64,000 nt of DNA from Rhodoferax sp. BAB1 (lineage in GTDB: Bacteria; Pseudomonadota; Gammaproteobacteria; Burkholderiales; Burkholderiaceae_C). This document shows, one piece after another, positions 43,268 through 52,952 of the stretch. The stretch is taken from positions 3,756,376-3,820,375 of the forward strand of contig NZ_CP054424.1 in NCBI RefSeq assembly GCF_013334205.1, given 5' to 3'. Each line of letters begins with the position of its first letter. The first letter of the stretch is position 1. The notes beneath the pieces were generated by a model. It was not told the DNA's origin and did no database searches. It saw only the letters and a list, made by a program, of their open reading frames with translations. The position numbers were made by a program, and so were the translations under genes.

Positions 43268-43917
43268 ACATCATCAACCTCGAGCGTTCGCGGCTGGCCG
43301 CTTATGTGCGGACCCAGATCACGCAGTTTTTCCCGACCGGTGAAGATCCCGAGCTGGGACTGATCGATGTGCATCTGGACGAGGCCCTGGGCCGGCTGGA
43401 GCGCTGCATCGCCCAGGTGCGCATGTGGACACCCGGGCAGTTCGACGTCCTGCATTCCTCGCAGTACTGCATCTTCCTGTACTACCTGTCCAACACGATC
43501 TGGCGGCGTGAGCGGGCGCGTTCGGTGTGCTCCAAGCTGTTCCTGCTGAACAAGATGCTCAACGCGATCGACTGCTTCTACGAGATCGAGCTGCCCGAGG
43601 TGTTCTTCATCGGCCATTCGGTGGGCATCGTGCTGGCCAAGGCGACCTATGGCAACCATCTGGTGCTGTACCAGAACTCCACCGTCGGCAAGAACCATGG
43701 TGAGGCACCGGTGCTGGAAGACGGCGTCATCCTTTATCCCAATACCGCCATCATCGGGGGCTGCCGGGTGCGCAGCCGCTCCGTCATCGCGCAGGGCGTC
43801 AGCGTGATCAGCCGCGACACCGAAGCCGGCCGCATCGCCTACCAGGGGGCGGGCGGTGGTCTGGTGTTCAAGGCGCCCGGGCACGACATCCTGAGCGACT
43901 TCTTCCGTGACGTCTGA
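43264..43917 (+). CDS. Serine acetyltransferase-like (left-handed beta-helix) acyltransferase
   Basis: 217 residues. The C-terminal part carries the hexapeptide repeats (PEVFFIGHSVGIVLAKATYG, NHLVLYQNSTVG, VILYPNTAIIGGCRV, SVIAQGVSVISRD). The N-terminal helical part resembles serine acetyltransferases. The catalytic-like His lies in IGHSVG. As the last gene of the sugar operon it may O-acetylate the glycan instead of serine. It converges with the OGT gene across 30 bases with no terminator visible. Confidence 0.87.
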   Translation: MNIINLERSRLAAYVRTQITQFFPTGEDPELGLIDVHLDEALGRLERCIAQVRMWTPGQFDVLHSSQYCIFLYYLSNTIWRRERARSVCSKLFLLNKMLNAIDCFYEIELPEVFFIGHSVGIVLAKATYGNHLVLYQNSTVGKNHGEAPVLEDGVILYPNTAIIGGCRVRSRSVIAQGVSVISRDTEAGRIAYQGAGGGLVFKAPGHDILSDFFRDV

Positions 43918-43947
43918 GCTGGGGCCCTAACTTTTCGAGGCCTTGAC

Positions 43948-46143
43948 TCAGCTCCGGGCGATCAATGCTTCCTGGGCGTAACGCAGGTAGGTCACGGCAA
44001 AGTCGGCATGACCGTGCGCATGTTCGACCTCGGCCAGGCAGGCCAGCGCCACCGGATCGTGTGGTACGGCGCACAGCAGCTGTTCTGCGGCTTCCGTCAC
44101 GTCCCGCCAGCAGCGGTGGCTGATCTGGCCTTCGGTGGACGATACCGAGGGGCGCATCGTGCGTGCCTTGTCCAGCAACTCCTGCAGTTGCTGGTGGGCC
44201 TGCGGCAGATCCACGCGTCGGCCCGGGGCCAGGCCGACACCGGGGGTGGGGCGGGTGGACCAGTCGACGGGCAGGTCGGGCAGCCAGCTTTCGATCAGAC
44301 GGCTTTGCGCCTCGGCGTCCTGCGGGTGCCGGCCCTCGGCCAACCATTGCAGCCACATGAGGCGCAGACCTTCGCCGAAGTGATGGCAGAACAGGTCTTC
44401 GCGCATCAGCACCGACTGCTCGACCTCCTTGCGCAAGCCCAGGCGCAGGGTGTTGAGTTGCTGGAGGTTGCCTGCCAGCGCACTGGCTATGCCCAGGTAT
44501 TCCTCGGCATCATGTGCCAGCCATTCGGTACGTCCCAGGTGGGTCAGGATGCCGGTGCCCATGCGGCTCTTGAAGCTGCTGCCATTCATCGACACCAGGG
44601 GCACACCCATCCAGAGCAAGTCAAAGGAGGTCGTGCCACCCGTGAGGGGAAACGGGTCGAGGGCGATGTCGATGCGGTGATAGGTCAGGTACTGGTTGGC
44701 GCCATCCAGCGGAACCAGTTCGAGCCGGCTGACATCGATGCCCAGCCTGGCGCAGCGCTGGCGATAGGCGGTGGCGAAAGCGGCTTCGCCCAGGTTCTTG
44801 CCTTCGATCAGCAGACGGGATCCGGGCACGGTGTTGAGCAAGCGCCCCCAGAGAGAGAGCACCGCGTCGGTGAGTTTGCCCAGGTTGTTGCAGGAGCCGA
44901 AAGTCACGTGGCCGTTTTGCAGCGCCGGTGTCGGGCGCACCTGGTAGGCCGGCTGGTACCGCCAGAGGGGTTCCCGGCTCATGGGACGGTAGCAGCAGAA
45001 CAGGGTGGGCAGTCTGTACAGCCGCTCGCTGTAGAGATCGTCGGCGCCGGGCGGGTCGGTGACCTCGTCGGTGAATTTGTAGTCGATGGCGCTCAGGCCC
45101 GTGGTCGCCGGGTAACCGAGCCAGGAGACCTGTACCGGCGCTGCCTTGCGGGCCATGGCCAGCAAGCCGTTGTGCCCGGTGTGTCCGGCCAGATCAATCA
45201 GGATGTCGATGCCTTGCGCGCGGATGGCCTCGGCCTGTTCGTCCGGTGTCAGGCCGGCCAGGCGTACGAAATGATCGGCATGGTTCCGGACCCGTTGGGT
45301 CAGTCCATCATCCTTGGGGTAGAGGTACAAGGCCCATACTTCGAACTGACGGCGATCAAGTTGTGCCAGCAGGCTTTCGACGAAATACATCACCGCGTGA
45401 AGGCGAAAGTCGGGCGACAGGAAACCGATCTTCAGTCGGCGCCATGGCCCCGTGCGTTGCGCCGCGAAATCCGGCCAGCGGGGCTTGAGTGCGGGCTCCA
45501 CGACGGCAGCGAATTCACGGGCTGCTGCCGCCAGTTGCTGCGCATCGATGGCCGGATCAGCCAGCATGAAAAGCAGGCGGTTGGTGTGGTTGGGCAAGTA
45601 CTGCGGGTTCAGCCGGATGGCGGCTTCGCAATCCTGCACGGCCTCACGGATTTCCCCGAGTTCACGCCGATGGATGGCTTTTTGCGTCAGTGCAGCCACC
45701 TGCTGGTCGAGGTTCTGGGCCAGCGCAGCGGCCTTTTGCGCGGCGGCAAAACCCAGCTCGTTCTGTCGTGTCTCGTAGCAGCAATACGCCAGATTGAGCC
45801 AGCTGATGGCGTGTTCGGGCTTGAGCACGCACACCTTGTCCAGCAGCTGGCTGGCCTCGGCATGCATGCCATGCTCCAGCAGCACATTGCTGTAGTTGAT
45901 GAGCAGTTCCGCGTCGTCCGGCCACAGCGCGGCCGCCTGCTTGTAGGCGGCCAGCGCAGCGTCGGTGTCGCGTTGCCTGTTGAGCGCAAAACCCAGCAGT
46001 CGGTGCGCCCGCAGGTGCCGCCCGTTCTTGCGCAGGGCCTGGCGGCACAGGCGCACCAGCAACGGCCAGTCTGCCGCCTGCAGGGCGGCATGCAGCTTCG
46101 CGTCGTGCGGATCTGCGGCGGTGGGGGGGCGCGCAGTTCGCAC
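43948..46143 (-). CDS. TPR-containing SPINDLY/OGT family glycosyltransferase (predicted flagellin glycosyltransferase)
   Basis: 731 residues. Residues about 10-210 are TPR repeats (AAYKQAAALWPDDAELLINY; LGEIREAVQDCEAAIRLNPQ). The C-terminal GT41 catalytic region has LKIGFLSPDFRLHAVMYFVE, FGSCNNLGKLTDAVLSLWGR, GGTTSFDLLWMGVPLVSMNG and GILTHLGRTEWLA. GT41 enzymes transfer a sugar to Ser/Thr of proteins, usually in the cytosol. The GTG start at 46143 lies 24 bases after flagellin gene 1 on the same strand, so the two are probably co-transcribed. Flagellin is therefore the likely acceptor. Confidence 0.9.
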   Translation of the reverse strand: MRTARPPTAADPHDAKLHAALQAADWPLLVRLCRQALRKNGRHLRAHRLLGFALNRQRDTDAALAAYKQAAALWPDDAELLINYSNVLLEHGMHAEASQLLDKVCVLKPEHAISWLNLAYCCYETRQNELGFAAAQKAAALAQNLDQQVAALTQKAIHRRELGEIREAVQDCEAAIRLNPQYLPNHTNRLLFMLADPAIDAQQLAAAAREFAAVVEPALKPRWPDFAAQRTGPWRRLKIGFLSPDFRLHAVMYFVESLLAQLDRRQFEVWALYLYPKDDGLTQRVRNHADHFVRLAGLTPDEQAEAIRAQGIDILIDLAGHTGHNGLLAMARKAAPVQVSWLGYPATTGLSAIDYKFTDEVTDPPGADDLYSERLYRLPTLFCCYRPMSREPLWRYQPAYQVRPTPALQNGHVTFGSCNNLGKLTDAVLSLWGRLLNTVPGSRLLIEGKNLGEAAFATAYRQRCARLGIDVSRLELVPLDGANQYLTYHRIDIALDPFPLTGGTTSFDLLWMGVPLVSMNGSSFKSRMGTGILTHLGRTEWLAHDAEEYLGIASALAGNLQQLNTLRLGLRKEVEQSVLMREDLFCHHFGEGLRLMWLQWLAEGRHPQDAEAQSRLIESWLPDLPVDWSTRPTPGVGLAPGRRVDLPQAHQQLQELLDKARTMRPSVSSTEGQISHRCWRDVTEAAEQLLCAVPHDPVALACLAEVEHAHGHADFAVTYLRYAQEALIARS

Positions 46144-46167
46144 GTGTGTTGGTGCCCGTCAGGCGCC

Positions 46168-47658
46168 TTACTGGCGCAGCAGGGCCAGCACGCCCTGCGG
46201 GATCTGGTTGGCCTGGGCCACCATGGCGGTACCGGCCTGTTGCAGGATCTGGGCACGCGACAGGGCGGCGGTTTCGGCGGCGAAGTCAGCGTCCATGATG
46301 CGGCTGCGTGAAGCGGTCAGGTTCTCGGCCGTGATCTGCAGGGCCGAAATGGCGGTCTCGAAGCGAGCCTGCAGGGCGCCCAGCTTGGCGCGTTCGCCGC
46401 TGATGAAGGACAGGGCCGAGTCCACCGTCTTGAGCGAGTCATTGGCCCGGATGGCGGTGGTCACGTCCAGGTTGGCTACCTTCTTCAGCGTCGAGTTGCT
46501 GTCGATGATAAGCGAGGCGGCGCTGCCGGTCGTGGCGTTCACGGCGAAGGACTTGTCCGAGTCCATCGTCACGTAGCCGCTGATGAGGGCGTTGTCGGCC
46601 GTGCTGTCGGCCGCCAGGGTGACGTTGCCGGCCACGGCCACCAGGGCGCCGGTGGTGTCAGAGGCGTATTTGGTGACGGTCACGGCACCGGCGTTGACGG
46701 TGGTCGCGTCACCGACGCGGATGTCGTTGCCCGTGGCGTTGGTCAGGATGATGCCGGTGCCGGCCACGTTCAGGCTGGCAATGACGCCGGTCTTGGACGA
46801 TTTCTCGTTGATGGCCGAGACGGCATTGGACAGGCCATCGGCGCCGGTGGTGGCCGAGATCGCAAAGGAGATGGACTCGTCGGCCGCGTTGTCAGAACGC
46901 AGCGCCAGCGAGTAGGCGCCGGCAGCACCGAAGGTCAGCTGCACGTCGGTGCGGGCCGAAGCCGTCACGCCGGTGTTGGGTGTCTGCAGGTTGATGGTGT
47001 CGGCGGCCAGCTTGGCGGTGCCGTTGGCTGCCAGGTTGACGGTGGCGCTGCCCAGCGCGCCGTTGATGGCCACGGTGTCGACCACGCTGCCGTTGGCACC
47101 CCAGGTGGCGCCCGCTGCGGACGGGCCGCTGGCGATCACCTGGTTGTTGCCGTACTGGCCGGTGCGCAGGTTGGCGGTGGAGGCCACGATGACCTGGCCG
47201 GAATTGGCGCCGACCTGGAACTGGGCGGTACCGAAGGTGCCGTCCAGGATCTTCTGGCCGTTGAATTCAGTGGTCTGGGCAATGCGGTCCAGTTCGGCGA
47301 CCAGCTGACCCACTTCCTGGTTCAGGGCCTGGCGGTCCGAAGCGCTGTTGGTGGCGTTGGCCGACTGCACGGCCAGTTCACGCACGCGCTGCAGGATGTT
47401 GCTGGCCGAACCCAGGGCGCCTTCAGCCACCTGGGCCAGGGAGATGCCGTCGTTGGCATTACGTGCCGCCTGGTTCAGGCCGCGGATCTGGCTGGTGAAG
47501 CGCTCGGAAATCGCCAGGCCAGCAGCGTCGTCCTTGGCGCTGTTGATGCGCAGGCCCGAAGACAGGCGCTGGATGGAAGTGGCCAGGGATGCCTGGCTAC
47601 TACCTTGGTTGCGCTGCGCGGTCAGCGAGCTGATATTGGTGTTGATAACGGCAGCCAT
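46168..47658 (-). CDS. fliC1: Flagellin (copy 1)
   Basis: 496 residues. The conserved N-terminus ([35 protein letters not shown]) and C-terminus ([20 protein letters not shown], ending [10 protein letters not shown]) polymerise in the filament core. The Ala/Thr/Ser-rich centre (about 170-400) is surface exposed. It is the most divergent copy at the ends and lies divergent from copy 2. No FliA-type promoter is evident on its strand, unlike copies 2 and 3. It leads into the OGT-like gene. Confidence 0.97.
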   Translation of the reverse strand: MAAVINTNISSLTAQRNQGSSQASLATSIQRLSSGLRINSAKDDAAGLAISERFTSQIRGLNQAARNANDGISLAQVAEGALGSASNILQRVRELAVQSANATNSASDRQALNQEVGQLVAELDRIAQTTEFNGQKILDGTFGTAQFQVGANSGQVIVASTANLRTGQYGNNQVIASGPSAAGATWGANGSVVDTVAINGALGSATVNLAANGTAKLAADTINLQTPNTGVTASARTDVQLTFGAAGAYSLALRSDNAADESISFAISATTGADGLSNAVSAINEKSSKTGVIASLNVAGTGIILTNATGNDIRVGDATTVNAGAVTVTKYASDTTGALVAVAGNVTLAADSTADNALISGYVTMDSDKSFAVNATTGSAASLIIDSNSTLKKVANLDVTTAIRANDSLKTVDSALSFISGERAKLGALQARFETAISALQITAENLTASRSRIMDADFAAETAALSRAQILQQAGTAMVAQANQIPQGVLALLRQ

Positions 47659-47816
47659 TGAATCACTCCTTCAGTTCAGGGTTGTGGCCCTTTCGTGGCC
47701 GGTTCGCGCCATGAAAGATGGGACATGGCAAAACGATGGATTGATTGTGGGCGGCGCGTTTCGGGTCGGTGCCGCGAAAAAAAGGGGGAAAACCGGCCAG
47801 CTTTTGCATTTAGCCC

Positions 47817-47843
47817 TCAAGTTCGGCCCGCAAGCGCCGAAAA
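47817..47843 (+). promoter_or_regulatory. FliA-type promoter P1 upstream of flagellin 2
   Basis: TCAAGTT, 12 bases, GCCGAAAA. It points toward flagellin 2 and lies 117 bases upstream of P2. The long untranslated leader it would give is unusual. Confidence 0.5.
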
Positions 47844-47933
47844 CTCTGGTGTACCCGGCTTGCACCGGAGCTTGTGCCGTGGCCCAAGGGTGCAAATGGC
47901 ATGGAAAAGTGGCGTAATTCGGTGAATCAGGCC

Positions 47934-47961
47934 TCAAGTTTTGTTCTAGCCGGGCCGAAAA
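47934..47961 (+). promoter_or_regulatory. FliA-type promoter P2 of flagellin 2
   Basis: TCAAGTT, 13 bases, GCCGAAAA, about 130 bases before the flagellin 2 ATG. It has the same minus-10 variant (GCCGAAAA) as P1. Confidence 0.7.
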
Positions 47962-48090
47962 CAGATTCAACGGTCCTCCCCGGGTCCGCCATTCACCGCG
48001 ACAGCAATGTTGCACTGGTGAATCAAGTCGCCAGAATCGTCTGGCGTCCTGGTTGGCGGTAACGCCATCTGTTTGTCAAGGAGATTTGCA

Positions 48091-49578
48091 ATGGCATCGA
48101 TCATCAACACCAATATCAGCTCGCTGACCGCCCAGCGTAACCAGGGCACCAGTCAGGCTTCGCTGAGCACCGCAATCCAGCGCCTGTCTTCGGGCTTGCG
48201 CATCAACAGCGCCCGTGACGACGCGGCCGGCCTGGCGATTTCCGAGCGCTTCACCAGCCAGATCCGCGGCCTGAACCAGGCTGTGCGCAACGCCAACGAC
48301 GGCGTGTCGCTGGCGCAAACGGCCGAGGGCTCGCTCAAGGCCTCCAGCGACATCCTGCAGCGCGTGCGTGAACTGGCCGTGCAGTCGGCCAACGCCACCA
48401 ACAGCGCCTCGGACCGTCAGGCCCTGAACCAGGAAGTCTCGCAGCTGGTCGCCGAACTCGACCGCATTTCGCAAACCACGGAATTCAACGGCCAGAAGCT
48501 GCTCGACGGCACCTTCGGTTCCGCCCAGTTCCAGGTGGGTGCCAACGCCGGCCAGACCATCGTGGCCTCGACGGCCAACCTGCGCACCAGCCAGTACGGC
48601 AACAACCAGGTCATCGCCAGCGGCCCGTCCGCAGCGGGTGCCACCTGGGGTGCCAACGGCAGCGTGGTCGACACCGTGGCCATCAACGGCGCGCTGGGCA
48701 GCGCTACCGTCAACCTGGCAGCCAACGGCACCGCCAAGGCCGCGGCTGACTCGATCAATCTGCAGACTTCCAGCACCGGCGTGACGGCTTCGGCCAGCAC
48801 CAATGTGCAGCTGACCTTCGGCACCGCTGGCGCTTATTCCCTGAACCTGCGCTCGGACAACTCGACGGATGAGGTGGTTTCCTTCGCGATCTCCGCCACC
48901 AGTGGTGCCGACGGCCTGTCCAGCGCCGTCTCGGCCATCAACGAGAAGTCGTCCAAGACCGGCGTCATTGCCAGCCTGAACGCAGCCGGCACCGGCGTCA
49001 TCCTGACCAACTCGACCGGCAACGACATCCGTGTGGCTGACACGACCACCGCCAACGCCGGTGCCGTGACCGTCACCAAGTATGTGGCTGACACCACCGG
49101 CACCCTGGTGGCCGTGGCCGGCAACGTCACCCTGGCGGCTGACACCACGGCCGACAACTCCCTGACCAGCGGCTACGTGACGCTGGACTCGGACAAGTCC
49201 TTCGCCGTGAACGCCACGACCGGCAGCGCCGCCTCGCTCATCATCGACGGCAACTCGACGCTGAAGAAGGTTTCCAACCTGGACGTGACCACCGTGGTCA
49301 AGGCCTCCGACGCGCTCAAGACGGTGGACTCGGCCCTGTCCTTCCTCAGCGGTGAGCGCGCCAAGCTGGGCGCCCTGCAGTCGCGTTTCGACACCACCAT
49401 CGCCAACCTGCAGGTGACGTCGGAGAATTTGACCGCTTCGCGCAGCCGGATTCTGGACGCTGACTTCGCCGCGGAAACCGCTGCCCTGTCGCGTGCCCAG
49501 ATCCTGCAGCAGGCTGCGACCGCCATGGTGGCCCAGGCCAACCAGCTGCCCCAGGGCGTGCTGGCCCTGCTGCGCTAA
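48091..49578 (+). CDS. fliC2: Flagellin (copy 2)
   Basis: 495 residues. The ends are nearly identical to copy 3 ([40 protein letters not shown]). The centre instead follows copy 1 ([45 protein letters not shown]), so it looks like a mosaic of the other two. Start: ATG 48091 after AAGGAG. The frame extends upstream to 48073, without support. A strong terminator follows. Confidence 0.97.
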   Translation: MASIINTNISSLTAQRNQGTSQASLSTAIQRLSSGLRINSARDDAAGLAISERFTSQIRGLNQAVRNANDGVSLAQTAEGSLKASSDILQRVRELAVQSANATNSASDRQALNQEVSQLVAELDRISQTTEFNGQKLLDGTFGSAQFQVGANAGQTIVASTANLRTSQYGNNQVIASGPSAAGATWGANGSVVDTVAINGALGSATVNLAANGTAKAAADSINLQTSSTGVTASASTNVQLTFGTAGAYSLNLRSDNSTDEVVSFAISATSGADGLSSAVSAINEKSSKTGVIASLNAAGTGVILTNSTGNDIRVADTTTANAGAVTVTKYVADTTGTLVAVAGNVTLAADTTADNSLTSGYVTLDSDKSFAVNATTGSAASLIIDGNSTLKKVSNLDVTTVVKASDALKTVDSALSFLSGERAKLGALQSRFDTTIANLQVTSENLTASRSRILDADFAAETAALSRAQILQQAATAMVAQANQLPQGVLALLR

Positions 49579-49597
49579 ACGCCCAGTCTCTAGCCTC

Positions 49598-49635
49598 AGC
49601 CCGGCGTGGTTTATCCACGCCGGGCTTTTTTATTT
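49598..49635 (+). terminator. Terminator after flagellin 2
   Basis: AGCCCGGCGTGG, five-base loop, CCACGCCGGGCT, then TTTTTATTTTT. The stem sequence is identical to the one after flagellin 3. Confidence 0.95.
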
Positions 49636-49689
49636 TTGTCCGTTTTTGCGCCTGGCCCGGGTGTTGTTGCAGTTGCTCCTGATTCTGGC

Positions 49690-49717
49690 TCAAGTTTTTC
49701 GCAGGAATAGTCGACAA
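49690..49717 (+). promoter_or_regulatory. FliA-type promoter of flagellin 3
   Basis: TCAAGTT, 13 bases, GTCGACAA. The minus-10 is weaker than the GCCGATAA consensus. It lies just beyond the flagellin 2 terminator and 32 bases before the flagellin 3 ATG. Confidence 0.7.
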
Positions 49718-49749
49718 CAACTTGAAGCACGCAAACTGAGAGAGCAGAC

Positions 49750-51240
49750 ATGGCATCCATCATCAACACCAACATCAGCTCGCTGACCGCGCAGCGCAAC
49801 CAGGGCACCAGCCAGGCTTCGCTGAGCACCGCGATCCAGCGCCTGTCCTCGGGCTTGCGCATCAACAGCGCCCGTGACGACGCCGCCGGTCTGGCGATTT
49901 CCGAGCGCTTCACCAGCCAGATCCGCGGCCTGAACCAGGCTGTGCGCAACGCCAACGACGGCGTGTCGCTGGCGCAAACGGCCGAGGGCTCGCTCAAGGC
50001 CTCCAGCGACATCCTGCAGCGTGTGCGTGAACTGGCCGTGCAGTCGGCCAACGCCACCAACAGCGCTTCGGACCGCCAGGCCCTGAACCAGGAAGTGAGC
50101 CAGCTGGTGGCCGAGCTGGACCGTATTGCCCAGACCACGGAGTTCAACGGCCAGAAGCTGCTGGACGGCACCTTCGGTTCTGCCCGGTTCCAGGTCGGTG
50201 CCAACGCCGGCCAGACCATCGTGGCCTCGACGGCCAACCTGCGCACCAGCCAGTACGGCAACAACCAGGTCATTGGCAGTGGTCCCTCGACACAAAATGC
50301 AGCCTGGGGTACCAACGGTGTCCTGCTGGACACGCTGGCCGTGAACGGCGCGCTGGGTACGGCGAATGTGACCGTTGCGCTGAGCAGCACGGCCAAGGCC
50401 GCCGCTGACTCGATCAACCTGCAGACAGCCAGCACCGGCGTGACCGCCTCGGCCCGCACCGATGTGCAGCTGACCTTTGGTGCTGCTGGCGCCTATTCGC
50501 TGGTGCTGCGCTCGGACAACTCGGCTGATGAGACGGTCTCCTTCGCGATCTCGGCCACCTCGGGTGCCGACGGCCTGTCCAGCGCCGTGTCGGCCATCAA
50601 CGAGAAGTCGTCCAAGACCGGCGTGATCGCCAGCCTGAATACGGCTGGCACGGGCGTCATGCTGACGAACTCCACCGGCAACGACATCCGGGTCGGGGAC
50701 ACGACCACCGCCAATGCTGGCGCCGTGACCGTGGCCAAGTACGCCGCCACGCTCACTGGCAGCCTGTCCTCGGTGGGGGCCAACGTCACCCTGACGGCCA
50801 ATACCACGGCCGACAACTCCCTGACCAGCGGTTATGTGACGCTGGATTCGGACAAGTCCTTTGCCGTCGACGGCCTCAACGGCGTGCTGGCGGACGACAT
50901 CTTCATCGATGCCAATTCCACGCTGAAGAAAGTCTCCAACCTGGACGTGACCACCGTCATCAAGGCCTCCGATGCGCTCAAGACGGTGGACTCGGCCCTG
51001 TCCTTCCTCAGCGGTGAACGCGCCAAGCTGGGCGCCCTGCAGTCGCGCTTCGACACCACCATCGCCAACCTGCAGGTGACGTCGGAGAACCTGACCGCTT
51101 CGCGCAGCCGGATTCTGGATGCCGACTTCGCTGCGGAAACCGCTGCCCTGTCGCGTGCCCAGATCCTGCAGCAGGCTGCGACCGCCATGGTGGCCCAGGC
51201 CAACCAGCTGCCCCAGGGCGTGCTGGCCCTGCTGCGCTAA
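49750..51240 (+). CDS. fliC3: Flagellin (copy 3)
   Basis: 496 residues, with conserved flagellin ends as in copy 2 and a distinct centre ([51 protein letters not shown]). Start: ATG 49750, with GAGAG upstream. It has its own FliA-type promoter and terminator, so each flagellin is an independent unit. The gene pair 2/3 including the terminators arose by tandem duplication. Confidence 0.97.
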   Translation: MASIINTNISSLTAQRNQGTSQASLSTAIQRLSSGLRINSARDDAAGLAISERFTSQIRGLNQAVRNANDGVSLAQTAEGSLKASSDILQRVRELAVQSANATNSASDRQALNQEVSQLVAELDRIAQTTEFNGQKLLDGTFGSARFQVGANAGQTIVASTANLRTSQYGNNQVIGSGPSTQNAAWGTNGVLLDTLAVNGALGTANVTVALSSTAKAAADSINLQTASTGVTASARTDVQLTFGAAGAYSLVLRSDNSADETVSFAISATSGADGLSSAVSAINEKSSKTGVIASLNTAGTGVMLTNSTGNDIRVGDTTTANAGAVTVAKYAATLTGSLSSVGANVTLTANTTADNSLTSGYVTLDSDKSFAVDGLNGVLADDIFIDANSTLKKVSNLDVTTVIKASDALKTVDSALSFLSGERAKLGALQSRFDTTIANLQVTSENLTASRSRILDADFAAETAALSRAQILQQAATAMVAQANQLPQGVLALLR

Positions 51241-51260
51241 GTCCTCAGCCCTCTAACCTC

Positions 51261-51297
51261 AGCCCGGCGTGGTGTTTCCACGCCGGGCTGTTTTTTT
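51261..51297 (+). terminator. Terminator after flagellin 3
   Basis: AGCCCGGCGTGG, TGTTT loop, CCACGCCGGGCT, then G and seven T. The stem is the same as after flagellin 2. Confidence 0.95.
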
Positions 51298-51323
51298 ATT
51301 CAGCCCCAGATCCTCGTTCGGGC

Positions 51324-51350
51324 TCAAGTTACATGGGAATCGGCCGATAA
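51324..51350 (+). promoter_or_regulatory. FliA promoter of fliD
   Basis: TCAAGTT, 12 bases, GCCGATAA: the best FliA-type promoter in the window, about 115 bases before the fliD ATG. Confidence 0.85.
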
Positions 51351-51464
51351 CCGAGAGAGGTGGAAATATGGTCTTTTCTCGCCCCAAATCAAAGTGACAG
51401 ATCCGGGGGCGGGGCAGATAATTCTGCAAGCAATGCTGGCACCCATGCCAGCCAGGAGTTCGAC

Positions 51465-52874
51465 ATGGCTACGATTTCATCGCCGGGCATCGGCAGCAGC
51501 GGACTGGATGTCAAGAGCATCATTTCGCAACTGGTGGCGCTGGAGAAAAAGCCGCTGGAGAAACTGCAGCTGGCCGCGGCCACGGTGCAGACCAAGATTT
51601 CGGTGTTCGGCCAGATCAAGTCCCTGGTGTCCGCGCTGAACGACTCCGTGGGCAAGCTCACCAGCGTGACGGGCTGGAACGGGGTGGCGGCCTCGTCCTC
51701 GGACACCTCCGCGGTCACGGTCAGTGCCATCGGCGGTACCCAGCCGACATCCTTCAGCGTCGAGGTGCAGGGCCTGGCCAAGGCGCAGTCCAGCTACACC
51801 ATGCCCCTGCTGCCGGTGGGCGGGGCCATCGGCGAGGGCACGCTGCGCCTGGAGATCGGCCAGTGGGCCGGGGCCGTCTTCACGCCGGGCAGCGGCACGC
51901 CGGTGGACCTGACCATCAGCGCCACCGACACGGTGGCCGACATCGCCAGCAAGATCAACGGCGCCAATGCCGGCGTCACCGCCACGGTGCTGAGCGACGC
52001 CTCGGGGGACCGCCTGCTGCTCAGCGGCAAGAACACCGGCCTGGCGGCCGGCTTCCAGCTCAGTGTGACCAGCGATACGGACGGCGACCCGGCTGACGCG
52101 CTGGGCCTGTCGCGCCTGGTTAACGGCAGTGTGACCAACCAGGCAGCGAGCAATGCCACGGCCACCATCAACGGCATTCCCGTCAGCTCGGCGACCAATG
52201 TCTTTGCCAACTCGGTGGCAGGTGTGACTTTCACGGCCGTCAAGGAAACGACAGCGCCGGTGACCCTTGCCATCGCCAAGGACACTTCGGCCGTCAAGAA
52301 GAACATCGAGGATTTCGTCAAAGCCTACAACGAGATCAACGGGGTGCTCAACGAAGCGACCAAATACGACCAGGCCACCAAGACCGGCGGCCTGCTGCAG
52401 GGTGACAGCACCACCCTCGCCCTGCAGAACGCCTTGCGCGCTGCCGTGCAGTCCATGAGCACGGGCTCCAGCATGTACGGCCGCCTGAGCGACATCGGGG
52501 TCAGCGCCTTGCGCGGTGGCAATCTGGAGGTGGACAGCACCAAGCTCGGCAAGGCCCTGGACAATATGGACGAACTCAAGGCCCTGTTCAGCAGCACCAC
52601 CCCCGGCAACGCCGAAGGCATTGCCGTGCGCCTGAAAGGATTGACCAAGACCCTGCTGGCCAGCGATGGCTACTTCAAGAGCAAGGACGACAACCTCAAG
52701 CGCTCCCTGGACAACAACGCCAAGGATCAGGTGCGGGTGAACGAGAAGGTCAGCCGCGTGGAAGCCGCCCTGACCCGGCGCTACAGCGCGCTGGACGTGC
52801 AACTGACCAGCCTGAACTCGCTCAACAGCTATCTGACGCAGCAAATAACCCAGTGGAACAAGACCACTTCCTGA
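51465..52874 (+). CDS. fliD: Flagellar filament cap protein FliD
   Basis: 469 residues. The N-terminus (ATISSPGIGSSGLDVKSIIS, QLVALEKKPLEKL) and C-terminal coiled coil (ALTRRYSALDVQLTSLNSLN, SYLTQQITQWNKTTS) identify FliD, which caps the filament and guides flagellin folding. Start: ATG 51465 after AGGAG; the frame extends upstream to 51360 without similarity. It has its own FliA promoter. Confidence 0.97.
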   Translation: MATISSPGIGSSGLDVKSIISQLVALEKKPLEKLQLAAATVQTKISVFGQIKSLVSALNDSVGKLTSVTGWNGVAASSSDTSAVTVSAIGGTQPTSFSVEVQGLAKAQSSYTMPLLPVGGAIGEGTLRLEIGQWAGAVFTPGSGTPVDLTISATDTVADIASKINGANAGVTATVLSDASGDRLLLSGKNTGLAAGFQLSVTSDTDGDPADALGLSRLVNGSVTNQAASNATATINGIPVSSATNVFANSVAGVTFTAVKETTAPVTLAIAKDTSAVKKNIEDFVKAYNEINGVLNEATKYDQATKTGGLLQGDSTTLALQNALRAAVQSMSTGSSMYGRLSDIGVSALRGGNLEVDSTKLGKALDNMDELKALFSSTTPGNAEGIAVRLKGLTKTLLASDGYFKSKDDNLKRSLDNNAKDQVRVNEKVSRVEAALTRRYSALDVQLTSLNSLNSYLTQQITQWNKTTS

Positions 52875-52886
52875 GATCGATCGCCT

Positions 52887-52913
52887 TCATTTCCCGGACG
52901 GATCGGCCGATAA
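52887..52913 (+). promoter_or_regulatory. FliA-type promoter of fliST
   Basis: A perfect GCCGATAA minus-10 with a weaker minus-35 (TCATTTC) 12 bases before it, about 40 bases upstream of the fliS ATG. Confidence 0.65.
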
Positions 52914-52952
52914 ATAGACAGTACCCCAAGCTGCACCAGAGGACACCAACGC

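Larger units (their letters stand above)
47659..48090. other. Intergenic region between divergent flagellin genes
   Basis: About 430 bases without a gene. It carries two FliA-type promoter motifs on the plus strand (47817 and 47934) and the ribosome sites of both flagellins (AAGGAG on each strand). No minus-strand sigma-28 motif was found for copy 1. Confidence 0.7.

Noticed and set aside
44008..46311. A 767-codon plus-strand open frame opposite the OGT-like gene
   Set aside because: It is antisense to a clear GT41 gene, has no family motif and reflects high G+C with few stop codons.
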